From Rhynchopus sp. YZ270_cl-10 (lineage: Eukaryota > Euglenozoa > Diplonemea > Diplonemida > Diplonemidae), in the NCBI GenBank assembly GCA_964035575.1, contig OZ037889.1, positions 868,001 to 932,000 of the forward strand: a stretch of DNA of 64,000 bases. The letters run 5' to 3'. Below the pieces are notes generated by a model. It searched no databases and was not told the origin of the DNA. It saw only the letters and a program-made list of their open reading frames with translations. Each line of letters starts with the position of its first letter. The first letter of the stretch is position 1. This document shows, in pieces, positions 30,402-40,446 of the stretch. Both the position numbers and the translations under genes were made by a program.

Positions 30402-30487
30402 TAGAAATTTTACTCTGTTATCAATCAGGCACTATGTCACCAAAAAAACGCTGGAAAAGGGTTAAAAAAAAAATTTTTGGCCCCCGA
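30402..30487. repeat. Repeat family E, uninterrupted copy
   Basis: CAGGCACTATGTCACCAAAA, then AAACGCTGGAAAAGGG and a TTTTTGGCCCCC tail. This is an empty-site counterpart of the hAT insertion at 25.45 kb. Confidence 0.7.
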
Positions 30488-30580
30488 GAAAAAAAAGGGG
30501 GTGAATGGGGAGGGGAGAAGGATTATTCGTTTGAATTCGAGTATACTTATTTGGGGGAGGTGTTCTTTTTTCTTGGTTTT

Positions 30581-30630
30581 TGAAAACTTGGTTGTATTAG
30601 TGTAGCCAACCCTAGAGTGTGCTCCACTAT
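30581..30630. repeat. Hairpin repeat family A
   Basis: TGAAAACTTGGTTGTATTAG, then TGTAGCCAACCCTAGAGTGT and GCTCCACTAT. One extra base compared with the 4.3 and 17.7 kb copies. Confidence 0.75.
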
Positions 30631-30879
30631 GGTTGTTGCTAATGTACAGCAGTTGTTAATTCGTGCAGCCAGAGGAGGGTGCTGTGTTCTTTGTGTGTGT
30701 GGGAGGTGGGGGGAGAGAGGTGAACGAGGTTTTTGGCTTCGCACATTCATTATCTCGCCGAGGAATAGAACTTCGTGGGAGATGAATGACGTCTCATTGA
30801 TTATGCACAAAACCACAAAATCAGACCTTTGCTCATTCAAGGAGAACAGAAAGCATTGAAAAAAAAAAAAAGGCAGGAT

Positions 30880-30972
30880 TTGGTGCTCCTGAAAAACCCA
30901 TGTTGCGTACTTGTTGCGTACTTAGTGCGTAGTTGTTGCGTACTTGGTATTTTTTTATTTCAGGAGCACCAA
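30880..30972. repeat. Small inverted-repeat element with internal tandem repeats
   Basis: TTGGTGCTCCTGAAA at the left and its perfect complement at the right enclose four copies of a TTGCGTACT-type unit. 93 bp in total. Confidence 0.8.
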
Positions 30973-31764
30973 GGATGCAAAAAAGTATTTCAAACATACA
31001 TTTTCAAAATTGCATCCACAAAAAGAGAAGAATACATTCATATACTTACTATTTATAACACAAACAGTAAGCACTAAAGGGTGTAACACGTACATCCTTC
31101 CTTTTTTTTTTTTTCTGCATTTTTTTTTGTTGGAGTTTGGAGTATCTCTTCTTCCTAGGAGATGAGACACAGTGGTGTTTTGATAACAATAAGAGACAGA
31201 TAAGAGAAGAAAAAAAAATATGAAATTGAGATCGTGCAGAAACACCTCTGAAATACAGACACTGTGCATCCAAAAAAAAAAAGCTACAAAAAAAAAAAGA
31301 GGGGTACTACATGACAGAAAAAGAAAAAAGTAACCCAAAAAAAAAAATGCATTTGAGGTTCTTGGCTTTTGTATGCGCCTTTGTTTCCTCAAATAAATAA
31401 AAATGGTGCTGAACAAAAGAGGGAACACTAATGGTGACTGGAACATGCCTTCTGATATATTATACAGTCAGGATACACGAAATGCAGCTGCGTTTCTGAT
31501 GTATCTTGATGGTAAAAATACATCAAAATACACAACACAACCAATCAATAAGGGAGGAGATTAAATGAAAAGCATGCAGACATGTCTTTACACTAACATC
31601 TCTAAAAGGGGGAAGTTGTAAGGTGTATGTGATTTTCGTGCACACACATCTTTAGGGGGAAAGGGGGGAAAAAAGAAGGAAGAAAAAAAAGAGAAAAGTT
31701 TATAAGATGATCCTAAGCCTCTCGTGCTCAGTCACCTTTAAAAAAAAAGAAGAAAAAATAAAAG
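30973..31764. other. Gene-free stretch
   Basis: A/T-rich with poly-A runs. A family D copy lies at about 31700-31743, preceded on its plus-strand side by a purine tract. No gene seen. Confidence 0.5.
31700..31743. repeat. Short dispersed repeat family D
   Basis: TTATAAGATGATCCTAAGCC, then TCTCGTGCTCAGTCACCTTTA. The TTTATAAGATGA word is also found at the very end of the PKA-R gene (1921-1932), where it contains the stop codon. Confidence 0.5.
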
Positions 31765-33956
31765 GAGAAAAGTTCGATTTCGGCCTCGAAAATACCCGTG
31801 ACACCGATTTGTCACGGTACTTTGTCACGGAATTTTTTTGAAAGATTCGATTTCGTGACAAAAAAAAATCGATTTCGTGACAAGCCGATTTTTTCATTGA
31901 CACACAAAATTCAATTTAGTGACAAATCCATTTTTTCATTGACAAAAAAATGTCATTGAAAAAAATGGAATTTGTCAAGGAAAAAGTCGTGACAGCCAAC
32001 CCGCCAGTCACTGAAAAGTGACCAGACAGCCACTTGACAAACACAAAAGAGGCCATTCTTGAGCTGTCTAGAAACCGAAGGGCAGAGACTGAAGACACAA
32101 GGTATGATAACTTTATGATTATGCAAGACTTAGTATATCGCGAACACGGTCAGGCTTGCACGCCTCTGGCCAGAGGCCAGCCCCACTAAATGATATGCAG
32201 CAGACACTCATTGCAGATTTCATTTTCATTCGGTAAAAAATTAATGGGTGCGCACGTTTCTATACCTAATACCCCAACCCTCACCCATACATTCCATTAC
32301 ACACACCAAAACAGATCGAATCCACCAGCGCATGCGACGGAAGCAGATTCAGATTGTGGTTTGATAAGCAGAGTTCGGTTATTATGGTGGTGGAAAGGGG
32401 GGTGGGAACACTTTGTCAGTCACTGCTATAGCCATTAACCAGGGAGCATAGCTAGTGCAAGAAATTCGACTTTGGAAACCTTCCGGAAAGTCTGTCCTCT
32501 GCTTCCGGAGGACTAGACACAAGAAAATATTGTTTGTTCCCCCAGAAAACCAGTGCACAATTCACACTCCTTGTGGGTGGTCTTGTTGCCTTTTCGTCAT
32601 AGTAATTTTGGCCCAGGCATGCTCTTGAAGCATGACAATTTAGTGTGTATGGGGCAGGGTGTTGTTTTGTTCTGAATTCTCTTTGTTATAACATCTAAGT
32701 CAATCGCGGGTGGTGGTTTGTGTAGCGTGAGGCACTCTTTTTAACAAACTTCCTGCAGTTGCTATGCACTGTTATTTCTTCGGATTTATCATCATACAGC
32801 GTAACATAGTGGATTCGCCTGGTCGACACAACCTTTGATAGATATGGGATAACCAACCCCCTTCGACCCCTCGTGGGTTCACTGAACAAGCCCTAGTGGT
32901 AGTTAAACGCGATTGACATTTACATTCCTAGAGATGAAAGAACAAGATAACACTTCTGTACCCGCGCATCAAAATTGTGGAAAACTTTGCACCCCAAACA
33001 CCCTCAACAACGCCCGCCAAAAGGCGCCCCTTGTTGCTGGGAGTTGGTTCTCATGTTTGATACACTGCACAGCAGGCATTCCTCTGAGTCCAACGCATGT
33101 TTGGCCTGTCTGCGGCGTTGTACTTAAGGTGCACGAAGACAGGGTCTGGTGGTAAATTTTGCGTAGTACTGCGACGTGGTACTACGTGGGTCTGGGAACC
33201 TGGTACCTGGGTACAGGATATTTGTTGTCAAAGACATCTTCCACCATGCATTGAGGAGGGTAAGACAGTGTTCGCAGTTTCTACCTGATAGCATTACACA
33301 TTTAACTTCTCCACGGGGGTCTTGGGCCGTTCATTCGGTTATACCTTGACTACCGGAAGATATTCTTGAGGCCTTTTTGGTCTCTAGAATATCCGGTCTT
33401 CCCGAACGGAGGCACACTTTGTGTGTTACTACGACCTGGCAATTTCCAGCAGTAGGTTAAGTAATCTTTCTTGTAAATTGTTGGATCATTATCTCCTCAG
33501 TGCATGAATGCCCCACGTGACTGGACACTTTTGTGTTTGTCATGTGGAGCTGTGGTTGCTCTTTCACGACTTTTATCCTTGTATCCAGTGTACCCAGTAC
33601 CCAGTGCCCTGTCACGACTTTTTCCGTGACAAAAAGTTTGGTTTCCTTGACAAAATCCATTTCTGTCACGACTTTTTCCGTGACAAAAAGTTCGGTTTCC
33701 TTGACAAAATCCATTTTTTCATTGACATTTTTTTGTCACTGAATTTTTGGATTTGTCACGAAATCGAATTTTTTTTTGTCAATGAAAAAATCGGTTTGTC
33801 ACGAAATCGAATTTTGTGTGTCAATGAAAAAATTGGTTTGTCACGAAATCGATTTTTTTTTGTCACGAAATCGAATCTTTCAAAAAAATTCCGTGACAAA
33901 ATTCCGTGACAAATCGGTGTCACGGTAATTTTCGAGGCCGAAATCGAACTTTTCTC
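31765..33956. mobile_element. Mutator-like foldback element with long TIRs and 9-bp duplication
   Basis: 2192 bp. Both ends begin GAGAAAAGTTCGATTTCGGC and match for about 230 nt at the left and about 285-350 nt at the right, largely built from repeats of TTTCGTGACAAA. A perfect 9-bp direct repeat AAATAAAAG flanks it (31756-31764, 33957-33965). Long inverted ends plus a 9-bp duplication are the mark of Mutator-like elements. The centre (about 32.0-33.6 kb) has more balanced base composition but no transposase; it may be captured DNA. Short open frames there are not convincing genes. Confidence 0.85.
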
Positions 33957-34059
33957 AAATAAAAGAAACACTGATTGTGATAAGGAAAGAGTTGGCGAAC
34001 GGAAAAAATTTAAGAGGAAGGAAAAAAAACCCCCCACCCCTTTCCCCCCCCCTTCCCCC

Positions 34060-34159
34060 TTGGCTCTCTGGTGTAAAAGCTGCATTTTTACACTGTAGCC
34101 AATTTATTTTTTTTTCGCCTGCGGCGCCATTTTCAGAAATCCGGACAAAAAATAGGGTT
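34060..34159. repeat. Fragment of the hAT-family GCGG repeat
   Basis: GGTGTAAAAGCTGCATTTTT, then ACACTGTAGCC and CGCCTGCGGCGCCATTTT match the middle of the elements at 3.44 and 25.45 kb. It lies directly downstream of the neighbouring gene's stop codon and so probably in its 3' UTR. Confidence 0.65.
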
Positions 34160-35374
34160 TTACACATTCAGTCGGCTTGTAAGCTCTTCGGTGTTTGGAA
34201 GGGACTCGGTATGTGGAAGAGATTCAGTATGTGGAAGGGAGAGCTCTGACTCAACGCTGTCGATCTGGATGGTAACCTCTTCTTCAGAAGGAGAGTTCAC
34301 GAGGGTTTCGACCATGTCGGCCTGCACTTCTGGTTTTTTCCGCTTCTTCCTGTTTTGCTTGAGAGCTTTGATGAGGGATACGAGGGAGATAACGAAGCAG
34401 AAGAAGGCGGCTGCCACAGAGAGCGAGATGAGCACAATCCAGGTGTCCATTGAGACGGCGTGCTCGGTGGTGTCCTCAGAGCGAGGGGGGGGCGGCACTG
34501 CGTAGAAGCGTTTCACATCACCACCCGACGTCAACGCGACCACATCCTTCTTCGCCACCGACACTGCAACGTATGTGTCTGTACTGTCCGACTGCACCAC
34601 AGTACTGCTCGGCACATCCACCAATACAAACCCACCCACCCCCGCCACACCCACCACACTACCATCTCCGCTGACAGCCACCCCCCACACCTGCCCCGAC
34701 ACAGTCGCTACAGTGGAAGTACCATCGTACGTCCTGCTGTATATGCTCCCTGCGTTCGCAAGCACCGCAGCGTACACATTCTGTGCCAGGAAGGCCCCCG
34801 CCTCACTGCGGTACCCCTCCTCCCATACAGTGGTGCTCGTTCTCTCGAGGGGGCGCATCAGGAGTGCGGTTGTTTTGTTGACCCCTGACACCAGAACCGC
34901 ATAGTCCGAATCAAACAATGGAGTGATATCCAGCACGGTGCCCTCCAGCGTTATTTCTGACGCCAAGCTCGCTGCCGCAAAGTCGTACATGAAAACGGTT
35001 CCCCGTTCTGTGGCGCAGATGACTCTTGTGGCCGGTCCGTTTGAAAATTTGCACATCGTGACAACCCCGGTTTCTCTTTGCAAGAGAGAGATGCGTGCTC
35101 CGGTGGAAACACTGCAGATCGCAACGGTGTTCAGTCCTGATACCACCACGATGTCTGAGGCCGGCGAGAACGCAATGTGGTACGAAGTGAACCCGACACA
35201 TTCCGTCGACGAAAGCAGCACATTCCCGCTCAGCGCCTCCTTGACTGTCAACACATTCTGCATCACCGAGGCTACCAAGGGGCCATCCACGCTATGCGCT
35301 ACACCACCACTCGGCTTTGTCACAAACCCACTGCACACCACAGCACCACAAACCACTAGGAGCGATCTCCACAT
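34160..35374 (-). CDS. Type I membrane protein with beta-propeller-like ectodomain
   Basis: 404 residues. A signal peptide (MWRSLLVVCGAVVCSG) precedes an ectodomain of about 290 residues made of repeated short strands with patterns such as IVVVSGLNTVAICSV, GQVWGVAVSGDGSVVGVAG and DTYVAVSVAKKDVVALTSGG, which look like WD40-type or quinoprotein-type blades; the family is not certain. One membrane segment (about 315-342, WIVLISLSVAAAFFCFV) is followed by a basic stop (KQNRKKRKK) and an acidic tail with three copies of a SLPHTE/SLPNTE motif. The start follows CTTCCTCCAG by about 50 nt. It is likely at the cell or flagellar surface. Together with the next gene upstream it forms a pair of surface proteins 190 bp apart. 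Confidence 0.65.
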   Translation of the reverse strand: MWRSLLVVCGAVVCSGFVTKPSGGVAHSVDGPLVASVMQNVLTVKEALSGNVLLSSTECVGFTSYHIAFSPASDIVVVSGLNTVAICSVSTGARISLLQRETGVVTMCKFSNGPATRVICATERGTVFMYDFAAASLASEITLEGTVLDITPLFDSDYAVLVSGVNKTTALLMRPLERTSTTVWEEGYRSEAGAFLAQNVYAAVLANAGSIYSRTYDGTSTVATVSGQVWGVAVSGDGSVVGVAGVGGFVLVDVPSSTVVQSDSTDTYVAVSVAKKDVVALTSGGDVKRFYAVPPPPRSEDTTEHAVSMDTWIVLISLSVAAAFFCFVISLVSLIKALKQNRKKRKKPEVQADMVETLVNSPSEEEVTIQIDSVESELSLPHTESLPHTESLPNTEELTSRLNV

Positions 35375-35563
35375 CGTTTTTGTACCGTGTAGATAGTAAA
35401 AAAGATGACGTGGAGCGGAATCACGCCTGGAGGAAGAATAAAGGAATTATTTAATGAAAATTGCAATAAAAAAAGAGAAAAAAAAGGGAGTGTCTTTAAC
35501 AGTTAGTTAGTGTAAAGTGAAATGTCCATAGGGGAATTTAAAAGGAAACTGATTTTTTCCCTT

Positions 35564-38500
35564 TTAGAACTCCTCAGTGTGGTAACACACTACGAAGCTC
35601 CGCAGCAGAGTGCCTAGCCGGAGTGATGCGCCTGCCGCGCGTATGGTATGGAGAAGAGCAGTTAGACCACCACCCCCAATAGCCCCCCTCTCCCTCTCTC
35701 TCTCCTTCTCCCCCTCCACCGCCAACAGCTGCGCACACACCAATGCAGCCTGGCGCAGGTCTGCGTGAGGCTCACCTATGCCAACCTTTACCCTCCGTAT
35801 CCACACCCCAACCACACACTGCATCACACAAAGCAAACAGACCCCCACAACACACGCTCCCAACATATACCACACCACGGTGTTGGAGAGCTTCGTTTCA
35901 CCCTGAGCCAACCTTCTCCCCAGGGGAGTCTTCACAATGTGTCCTCGACGGAGTGATTTGGCGAAGGTGTCGTTTTCCAGAAACCGTTCAAAGGCGCTGC
36001 GCAGGGTGGGGTCGGGGATCTCAATGTAGCCGTATGGGGTGCGTTGTGGGGTGGTGATGGTGGTTGCTGTGGTCTGTCCTAGTTTCGGTAGTGCCCATCT
36101 CGCAAAGGCGCAGGAAGTCGAAACTGCGATGGGAGGGAAATTTGTCAGATATTTCTGAATTAACTCAATGCTGTCCGCTTGCATTACCCCAACCGTCCCA
36201 TTTGGTCCGAGCAAAGCTTGCGATGCCAGCCCCCCTCCTCCTGAATACCCAAAAAAATTGGCCTCCGACACAAAAAAAACGGCAAAAAAGATGCCAAATG
36301 ATTTGACCACCACTGATACACAGGCCTCCTTTGGGAGATCCAGGACTACACTACACAGAAACAGCACTGCGGAGACGGCGGCGGTGAAGAACAGCGCTGT
36401 CAGCAACGGAGACCCCAGCGGCACACTGTATTCTCTCTGTTCTCCGGGTTCTGTGTAAACAATACAGCGCTGTGCTGTGGTCAGGGCACGCGAAGCAACT
36501 ACCGCATCCACGACACCACAGACGACCCCCATATCCACCTCACCCCCTTTCACTATACTATACCCCCCATGCGCTCCCCCTTTGCTCAACAAAAACCCAT
36601 GTAGAAGCTGTGCCACATCCCCCTCTAGCATTTCCCCTTCACCTTCCCCACGCAGTAGGGCAAAGGGCGGGCACACCTCCACCGAAACTCGCAACGGAGC
36701 CAACCCTGTACACACACAGGGCGCATCCACAGAGCACCCTTCCTGCAATGAAACCACCCTCTGTGTAGCGTCTACAGTGCACACCCTGCCTTCTGAAGGA
36801 TCTGCTGTCCATAACAGAGTGTTCGTGAACGACGCTGCGGCTGCGATGCAGTTGTGGATGCCACTGATATAACCTTTACAGGTATTGTGAATGGAGAGAT
36901 GCAGGGTGTTGTGTTGATATGCAGGTCGTTCCGTTCTGATGCAGATGCAGGAATGCTGTGCGGAGCATATTGCGAACACCTTTTGTGTTGTCTTCAGAAA
37001 CGAAACACCGTACGATGATATGGAACAGTGTGGAGGTGATCCGGCCTGTGGTGTGGTCATGAAAGGGTCGTTCGGTAGGTCCCATCCGGAGAGGGTCAGT
37101 TCTTGCACAGCATCGGCACAGTTTTGTAGGGAGTGGATAGGGTCGGCACCATGCGCTTCGCAACTTCCTTGCGTCACGACAACGAAGGTCCGCCAGCAAA
37201 CGCCAAACCCATTTGCTATGCGCAACTCTTCGACAGCTGTTGTACGTATGGAGTCTCCACTGTGCACAAAAAAGTTGACCTGGTTTGTAAGTTTGTTGCA
37301 CCGTGCCTGTACAGACCCGGCCTCAAAGCAGGTGTATCCTACCTGCGGGACCAATCGACACATCGATGAGTGCTCAAACTCACCATGCCCAAAGCACTCT
37401 GCACGCTCCAACCCTTCTATTAAAGACAGCGCTGGGTCGTCGGAACAGTCGTTCGCGCAGAGTCCCTCTCTTACCCAGACATATTCAGATGGGGTGGGCT
37501 GCACTGTGACGACCGTACCCATCTGCTTCACCTTCGGCTCGCATGAGAACCGAACAGATGTACACTGCACACCATCCGTTGTATTAACATCATACACCCT
37601 ACAATCAAACACCCCCCCATCACCCACTCCGCAGACCACCTCCCCATAGCTTCCGATCAGGGCGGGGTTGCACCGCAGCACACACACCCCATCCTCCACT
37701 GTGAACACATCCTGTCTGTACAGTGGATACACCTCCACGGGGCTGAGGACACCTGATAGAGAAAGGGGTGGGCATGCTCCGCACTGTGCATCTGGTAGGA
37801 CGGTTTCTTCGGCGGGGCAGCTGCTGTTGTCGAAGGAGATGAGAGGAGGCTGCAACCTTGCACGCACATACGCTTCAAGCAACGCCACAACGTCATCACA
37901 ACCATGCAAGAACAATTTCAAATTGCCCGCAACCCCTTCCAAGGAAAGAAGGGACCGGTTTACCCAGAGGGGGCACACAAAGCTGCAGGCAGTGCTGTTG
38001 GGCCCTTCTGAGATGCCTTCTACGTCGACATCGCAGACACCTCCAGGAAGGGTGGACGATGCGTCACATCCAAGCAAGGTGTGTAAACAGACCTCCGTGT
38101 CGCCTTGCGTGCACACATCGCAGGATAGCCCTTCTGCAGGTGGTCCACTATGCAGCGCTGTGGGCACAACCTCCTCCCACCGGATCTGCACCGCCTCGGG
38201 AAAGAATTCATGCAGCACCGCAAAAAAGCGTGTCCCCTCGGCTGTGGTGTTGCGTTGAGTTTCCAGCTCCGTTCTGACAACAAAACTCCCTTCTGTGCGA
38301 AGTTCATGCCGTTTGTGGATCAATTCGTATAGATCCCTGGTCATATCCGTAATATTTGGGGGTCTATTAGTATTCCTCGCGGTATCCATTTCAATAAAAA
38401 AATCAACAATTTTTGCATCCCAGAGGAGCGCGGTGGGGTAGTCTTTACAGAACGTGAAAAGACCTTCCACGGTGCTTATATGAAGCGATGCGAGCTCTGG

Positions 38501-39133
38501 GGCGAGACAAAGCACCTCCGGTATTACTACCGTAACTGCAGACGCAGACCGTACACGGACACACCCCACCCCACCCACACCCCAGACGACGCTCCCCACT
38601 GCCGCCGCAGTATCCACCCCATAGGAGCTGCACTGCCCATCCCCCACCCCCTCCACACACTCCCACTCCAACAGAAAGGCGCCTCTCCCCCCCTGCGAAT
38701 ACGAGAGCACAACGTTACCATCCTGCGGGGGCGACAACTCTTCGATGTACCACCTCGACAGAGAACCAAGCAGAGGTGCGGTACAAAGGTACGGCGTTGT
38801 GCCGGAGAGACTGTGCAGCTGAAGTCCATAGGTGCATGGTATGGATGCGGGCACCCTTGAGAAGCGAAGTTGTTTCCAACGGAGGTGAACACGGCCACCA
38901 CAGCGTAGTACCCAGCAGGATCGTGTGGGGTGTGGTGCAGTGTTGTCGGTATGAGTTGTGGTGTTGGTGGTGGCGCTGTCCCAAGCAATCCTACCATAGG
39001 CACTATCAGCGTAGCCCACCACCCCCGTATCCAACAGCGTCTCATCGCAATGAACTGCCACCCCACTGCAACTCCGTTGAACCAACGCAAGCAATGTCAA
39101 AAGGAGCACAACATGGCAGGGTAGGTATGGCAT
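35564..39133 (-). CDS. Large Cys-rich membrane protein, possible ionotropic-receptor-like C-terminus
   Basis: About 1189 residues from a start giving a clean signal peptide (MPYLPCHVVLLLTLLALVQR); a longer open frame upstream runs through a small foldback repeat and is not coding. The ectodomain (about 25-800) has more than 60 Cys and several N-glycosylation sequons. About residues 810-905 read like the first half of a ligand-binding clamshell: LRVSVEVCPPFALL, GGEVDMGVV, then ALTTAQRCIVYTEP. A membrane segment near 905-928, another near 935-960, a second soluble part with GTVGVMQADS, and a last membrane segment near 1080-1104 follow. That order resembles ionotropic glutamate receptors, but the pore motif is not recognisable, so this is a hypothesis. 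The start follows a TTCCCACACCTCCAG acceptor. Confidence 0.6.
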   Translation of the reverse strand: MPYLPCHVVLLLTLLALVQRSCSGVAVHCDETLLDTGVVGYADSAYGRIAWDSATTNTTTHTDNTAPHPTRSCWVLRCGGRVHLRWKQLRFSRVPASIPCTYGLQLHSLSGTTPYLCTAPLLGSLSRWYIEELSPPQDGNVVLSYSQGGRGAFLLEWECVEGVGDGQCSSYGVDTAAAVGSVVWGVGGVGCVRVRSASAVTVVIPEVLCLAPELASLHISTVEGLFTFCKDYPTALLWDAKIVDFFIEMDTARNTNRPPNITDMTRDLYELIHKRHELRTEGSFVVRTELETQRNTTAEGTRFFAVLHEFFPEAVQIRWEEVVPTALHSGPPAEGLSCDVCTQGDTEVCLHTLLGCDASSTLPGGVCDVDVEGISEGPNSTACSFVCPLWVNRSLLSLEGVAGNLKLFLHGCDDVVALLEAYVRARLQPPLISFDNSSCPAEETVLPDAQCGACPPLSLSGVLSPVEVYPLYRQDVFTVEDGVCVLRCNPALIGSYGEVVCGVGDGGVFDCRVYDVNTTDGVQCTSVRFSCEPKVKQMGTVVTVQPTPSEYVWVREGLCANDCSDDPALSLIEGLERAECFGHGEFEHSSMCRLVPQVGYTCFEAGSVQARCNKLTNQVNFFVHSGDSIRTTAVEELRIANGFGVCWRTFVVVTQGSCEAHGADPIHSLQNCADAVQELTLSGWDLPNDPFMTTPQAGSPPHCSISSYGVSFLKTTQKVFAICSAQHSCICIRTERPAYQHNTLHLSIHNTCKGYISGIHNCIAAAASFTNTLLWTADPSEGRVCTVDATQRVVSLQEGCSVDAPCVCTGLAPLRVSVEVCPPFALLRGEGEGEMLEGDVAQLLHGFLLSKGGAHGGYSIVKGGEVDMGVVCGVVDAVVASRALTTAQRCIVYTEPGEQREYSVPLGSPLLTALFFTAAVSAVLFLCSVVLDLPKEACVSVVVKSFGIFFAVFFVSEANFFGYSGGGGLASQALLGPNGTVGVMQADSIELIQKYLTNFPPIAVSTSCAFARWALPKLGQTTATTITTPQRTPYGYIEIPDPTLRSAFERFLENDTFAKSLRRGHIVKTPLGRRLAQGETKLSNTVVWYMLGACVVGVCLLCVMQCVVGVWIRRVKVGIGEPHADLRQAALVCAQLLAVEGEKERERERGAIGGGGLTALLHTIRAAGASLRLGTLLRSFVVCYHTEEF

Positions 39134-39292
39134 CACTTCCCCCCTCCGTACACAACCCACCTGGAGGTGTGGGAAGATGGTGAAGTTTTTCCAAAGAGCA
39201 AAAACTAAAGGAGGAGGAGGGGGTGAAGACTGAGGCATTTCTTTTTGGCTAGAGCAAAAAAAATCGAGCAAAGAAGGAGAAAAAGGAATAGT

Positions 39293-39395
39293 TACCATAA
39301 ACGTACTATATGGACCGTAATAATAGTCCAACTGCCCCGATTTTCTCCCAAATAGTCCAACATTTTTACGGTCCATATATAGTACGTTTACGGTA
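39293..39395. repeat. Small TA-flanked foldback repeat
   Basis: TACCRTAAACGTACTATA at both ends in inverse orientation, with GGACCGTAA and AATAGTCCAAC also paired. 103 bp. The outermost bases are TA. Probably a mini-MITE. Confidence 0.75.
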
Positions 39396-39647
39396 TTGAT
39401 GCAGGCACCTCTAACTGACCCATATACGATGTCAGTCATCCAGATAAAAGCACAATTTCCCTGCGGCCAAGAACAGAAGGTAGGGAAAACAACACCAGAA
39501 GATGGGGATGGACCTTTGTTAGATAGGGTGCCCTAACCTCGCTGGCAAAGTGAAGGAGGAAAAACTCTCTCATTATTTCCTGGGATGACAAAAAAAACCC
39601 CAATCCGAGAGACATAACGCTGCCTAAAGCTTTGCTGGACGACACAT

Positions 39648-40346
39648 TTATTTTCCACTTATCACTACGAAGCACGCCCTCCCCATGCCTAGCGTGTTGA
39701 TGGGGTCGGAATCCACTAAGCATCGTCCTGCTGCAATCAGCCGAAGAGCTTCAATATTCTCGCCAATGTGCAGGTTCACCAAGGCCTGTTTGATGGACAG
39801 ACAGGTCCCATCCTCGGCTAAGTCCATGAACACAACCTTCCCAGTAAGAAATTTACCTTGCACCCAAATCCGCCCCGGGCGTGTAACAAAAACGAACACC
39901 TCCTGTGTCGAGCCTGCATCCCACCCAATCATGTCAGCCAGAACCTTATCCTCTTGAAGCTTGCTTTTTCCAACGAGCAGTGTAATATTGTCGATTGGCT
40001 CCGCCAGCTGATGGGCAATCCGTTTTGCAAGGCTTTCCCCGGTTTCTGTCCTGAAGGCTTCCGTCGTGAAGGGCTTGTAGATGGAGAGGGGGGTAACATT
40101 GACGGCTACGTCCCCTGCTTCTTCTGCTTCGAGAGTGCTGTCTGCAGTAACACCACAGTCGCGCAGAAGTGTGTTCCCGTGGAGAGGCTCCCCTCCAAGA
40201 CTCAGTCTGATTTTCACCGCTTCCTCCAGACTGCCTTCCCAAAGTGCTTGCGCTACCTTCCGAGCAAGACCCTCCACTCTCTCCTCCTCTCCAACACACA
40301 TCTGACACATCTTTCCCGATTCACTATGAACGACAGAGATCTCCAT
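39648..40346 (-). CDS. Protein with three tandem ubiquitin-like folds
   Basis: 232 residues, soluble. Three segments follow the ubiquitin core pattern of a strand, a charged helix and a basic strand ending in a short loop: about 1-80 (VKIRLSLGGEPLHGNTLLRD), about 85-158 (NITLLVGKSKLQEDKVLADM) and about 160-232 (EALRLIAAGRCLVDSDPINT). None ends in Gly-Gly, so it is not a conjugated modifier; it may act as a scaffold or adaptor. The start lies just after CCCCCCCCTCTAG. The next gene's stop is only 100 bp upstream, which fits one shared pre-mRNA. Confidence 0.65.
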   Translation of the reverse strand: MEISVVHSESGKMCQMCVGEEERVEGLARKVAQALWEGSLEEAVKIRLSLGGEPLHGNTLLRDCGVTADSTLEAEEAGDVAVNVTPLSIYKPFTTEAFRTETGESLAKRIAHQLAEPIDNITLLVGKSKLQEDKVLADMIGWDAGSTQEVFVFVTRPGRIWVQGKFLTGKVVFMDLAEDGTCLSIKQALVNLHIGENIEALRLIAAGRCLVDSDPINTLGMGRACFVVISGK

Positions 40347-40446
40347 GAGGGAGGAGAGAAGGGGTTTCCTAGAGGGGGGGGTGTGACCTTTAAGCTTTGA
40401 GTTTTGGTAAAAAATGGAGTGTTTTTTTGAAAACTTTTTGGTGTAT

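Noticed and set aside
31000-33500. Host genes inside the Mutator-like element
   Set aside because: Open frames are all below 85 codons on either strand without recognisable motif.
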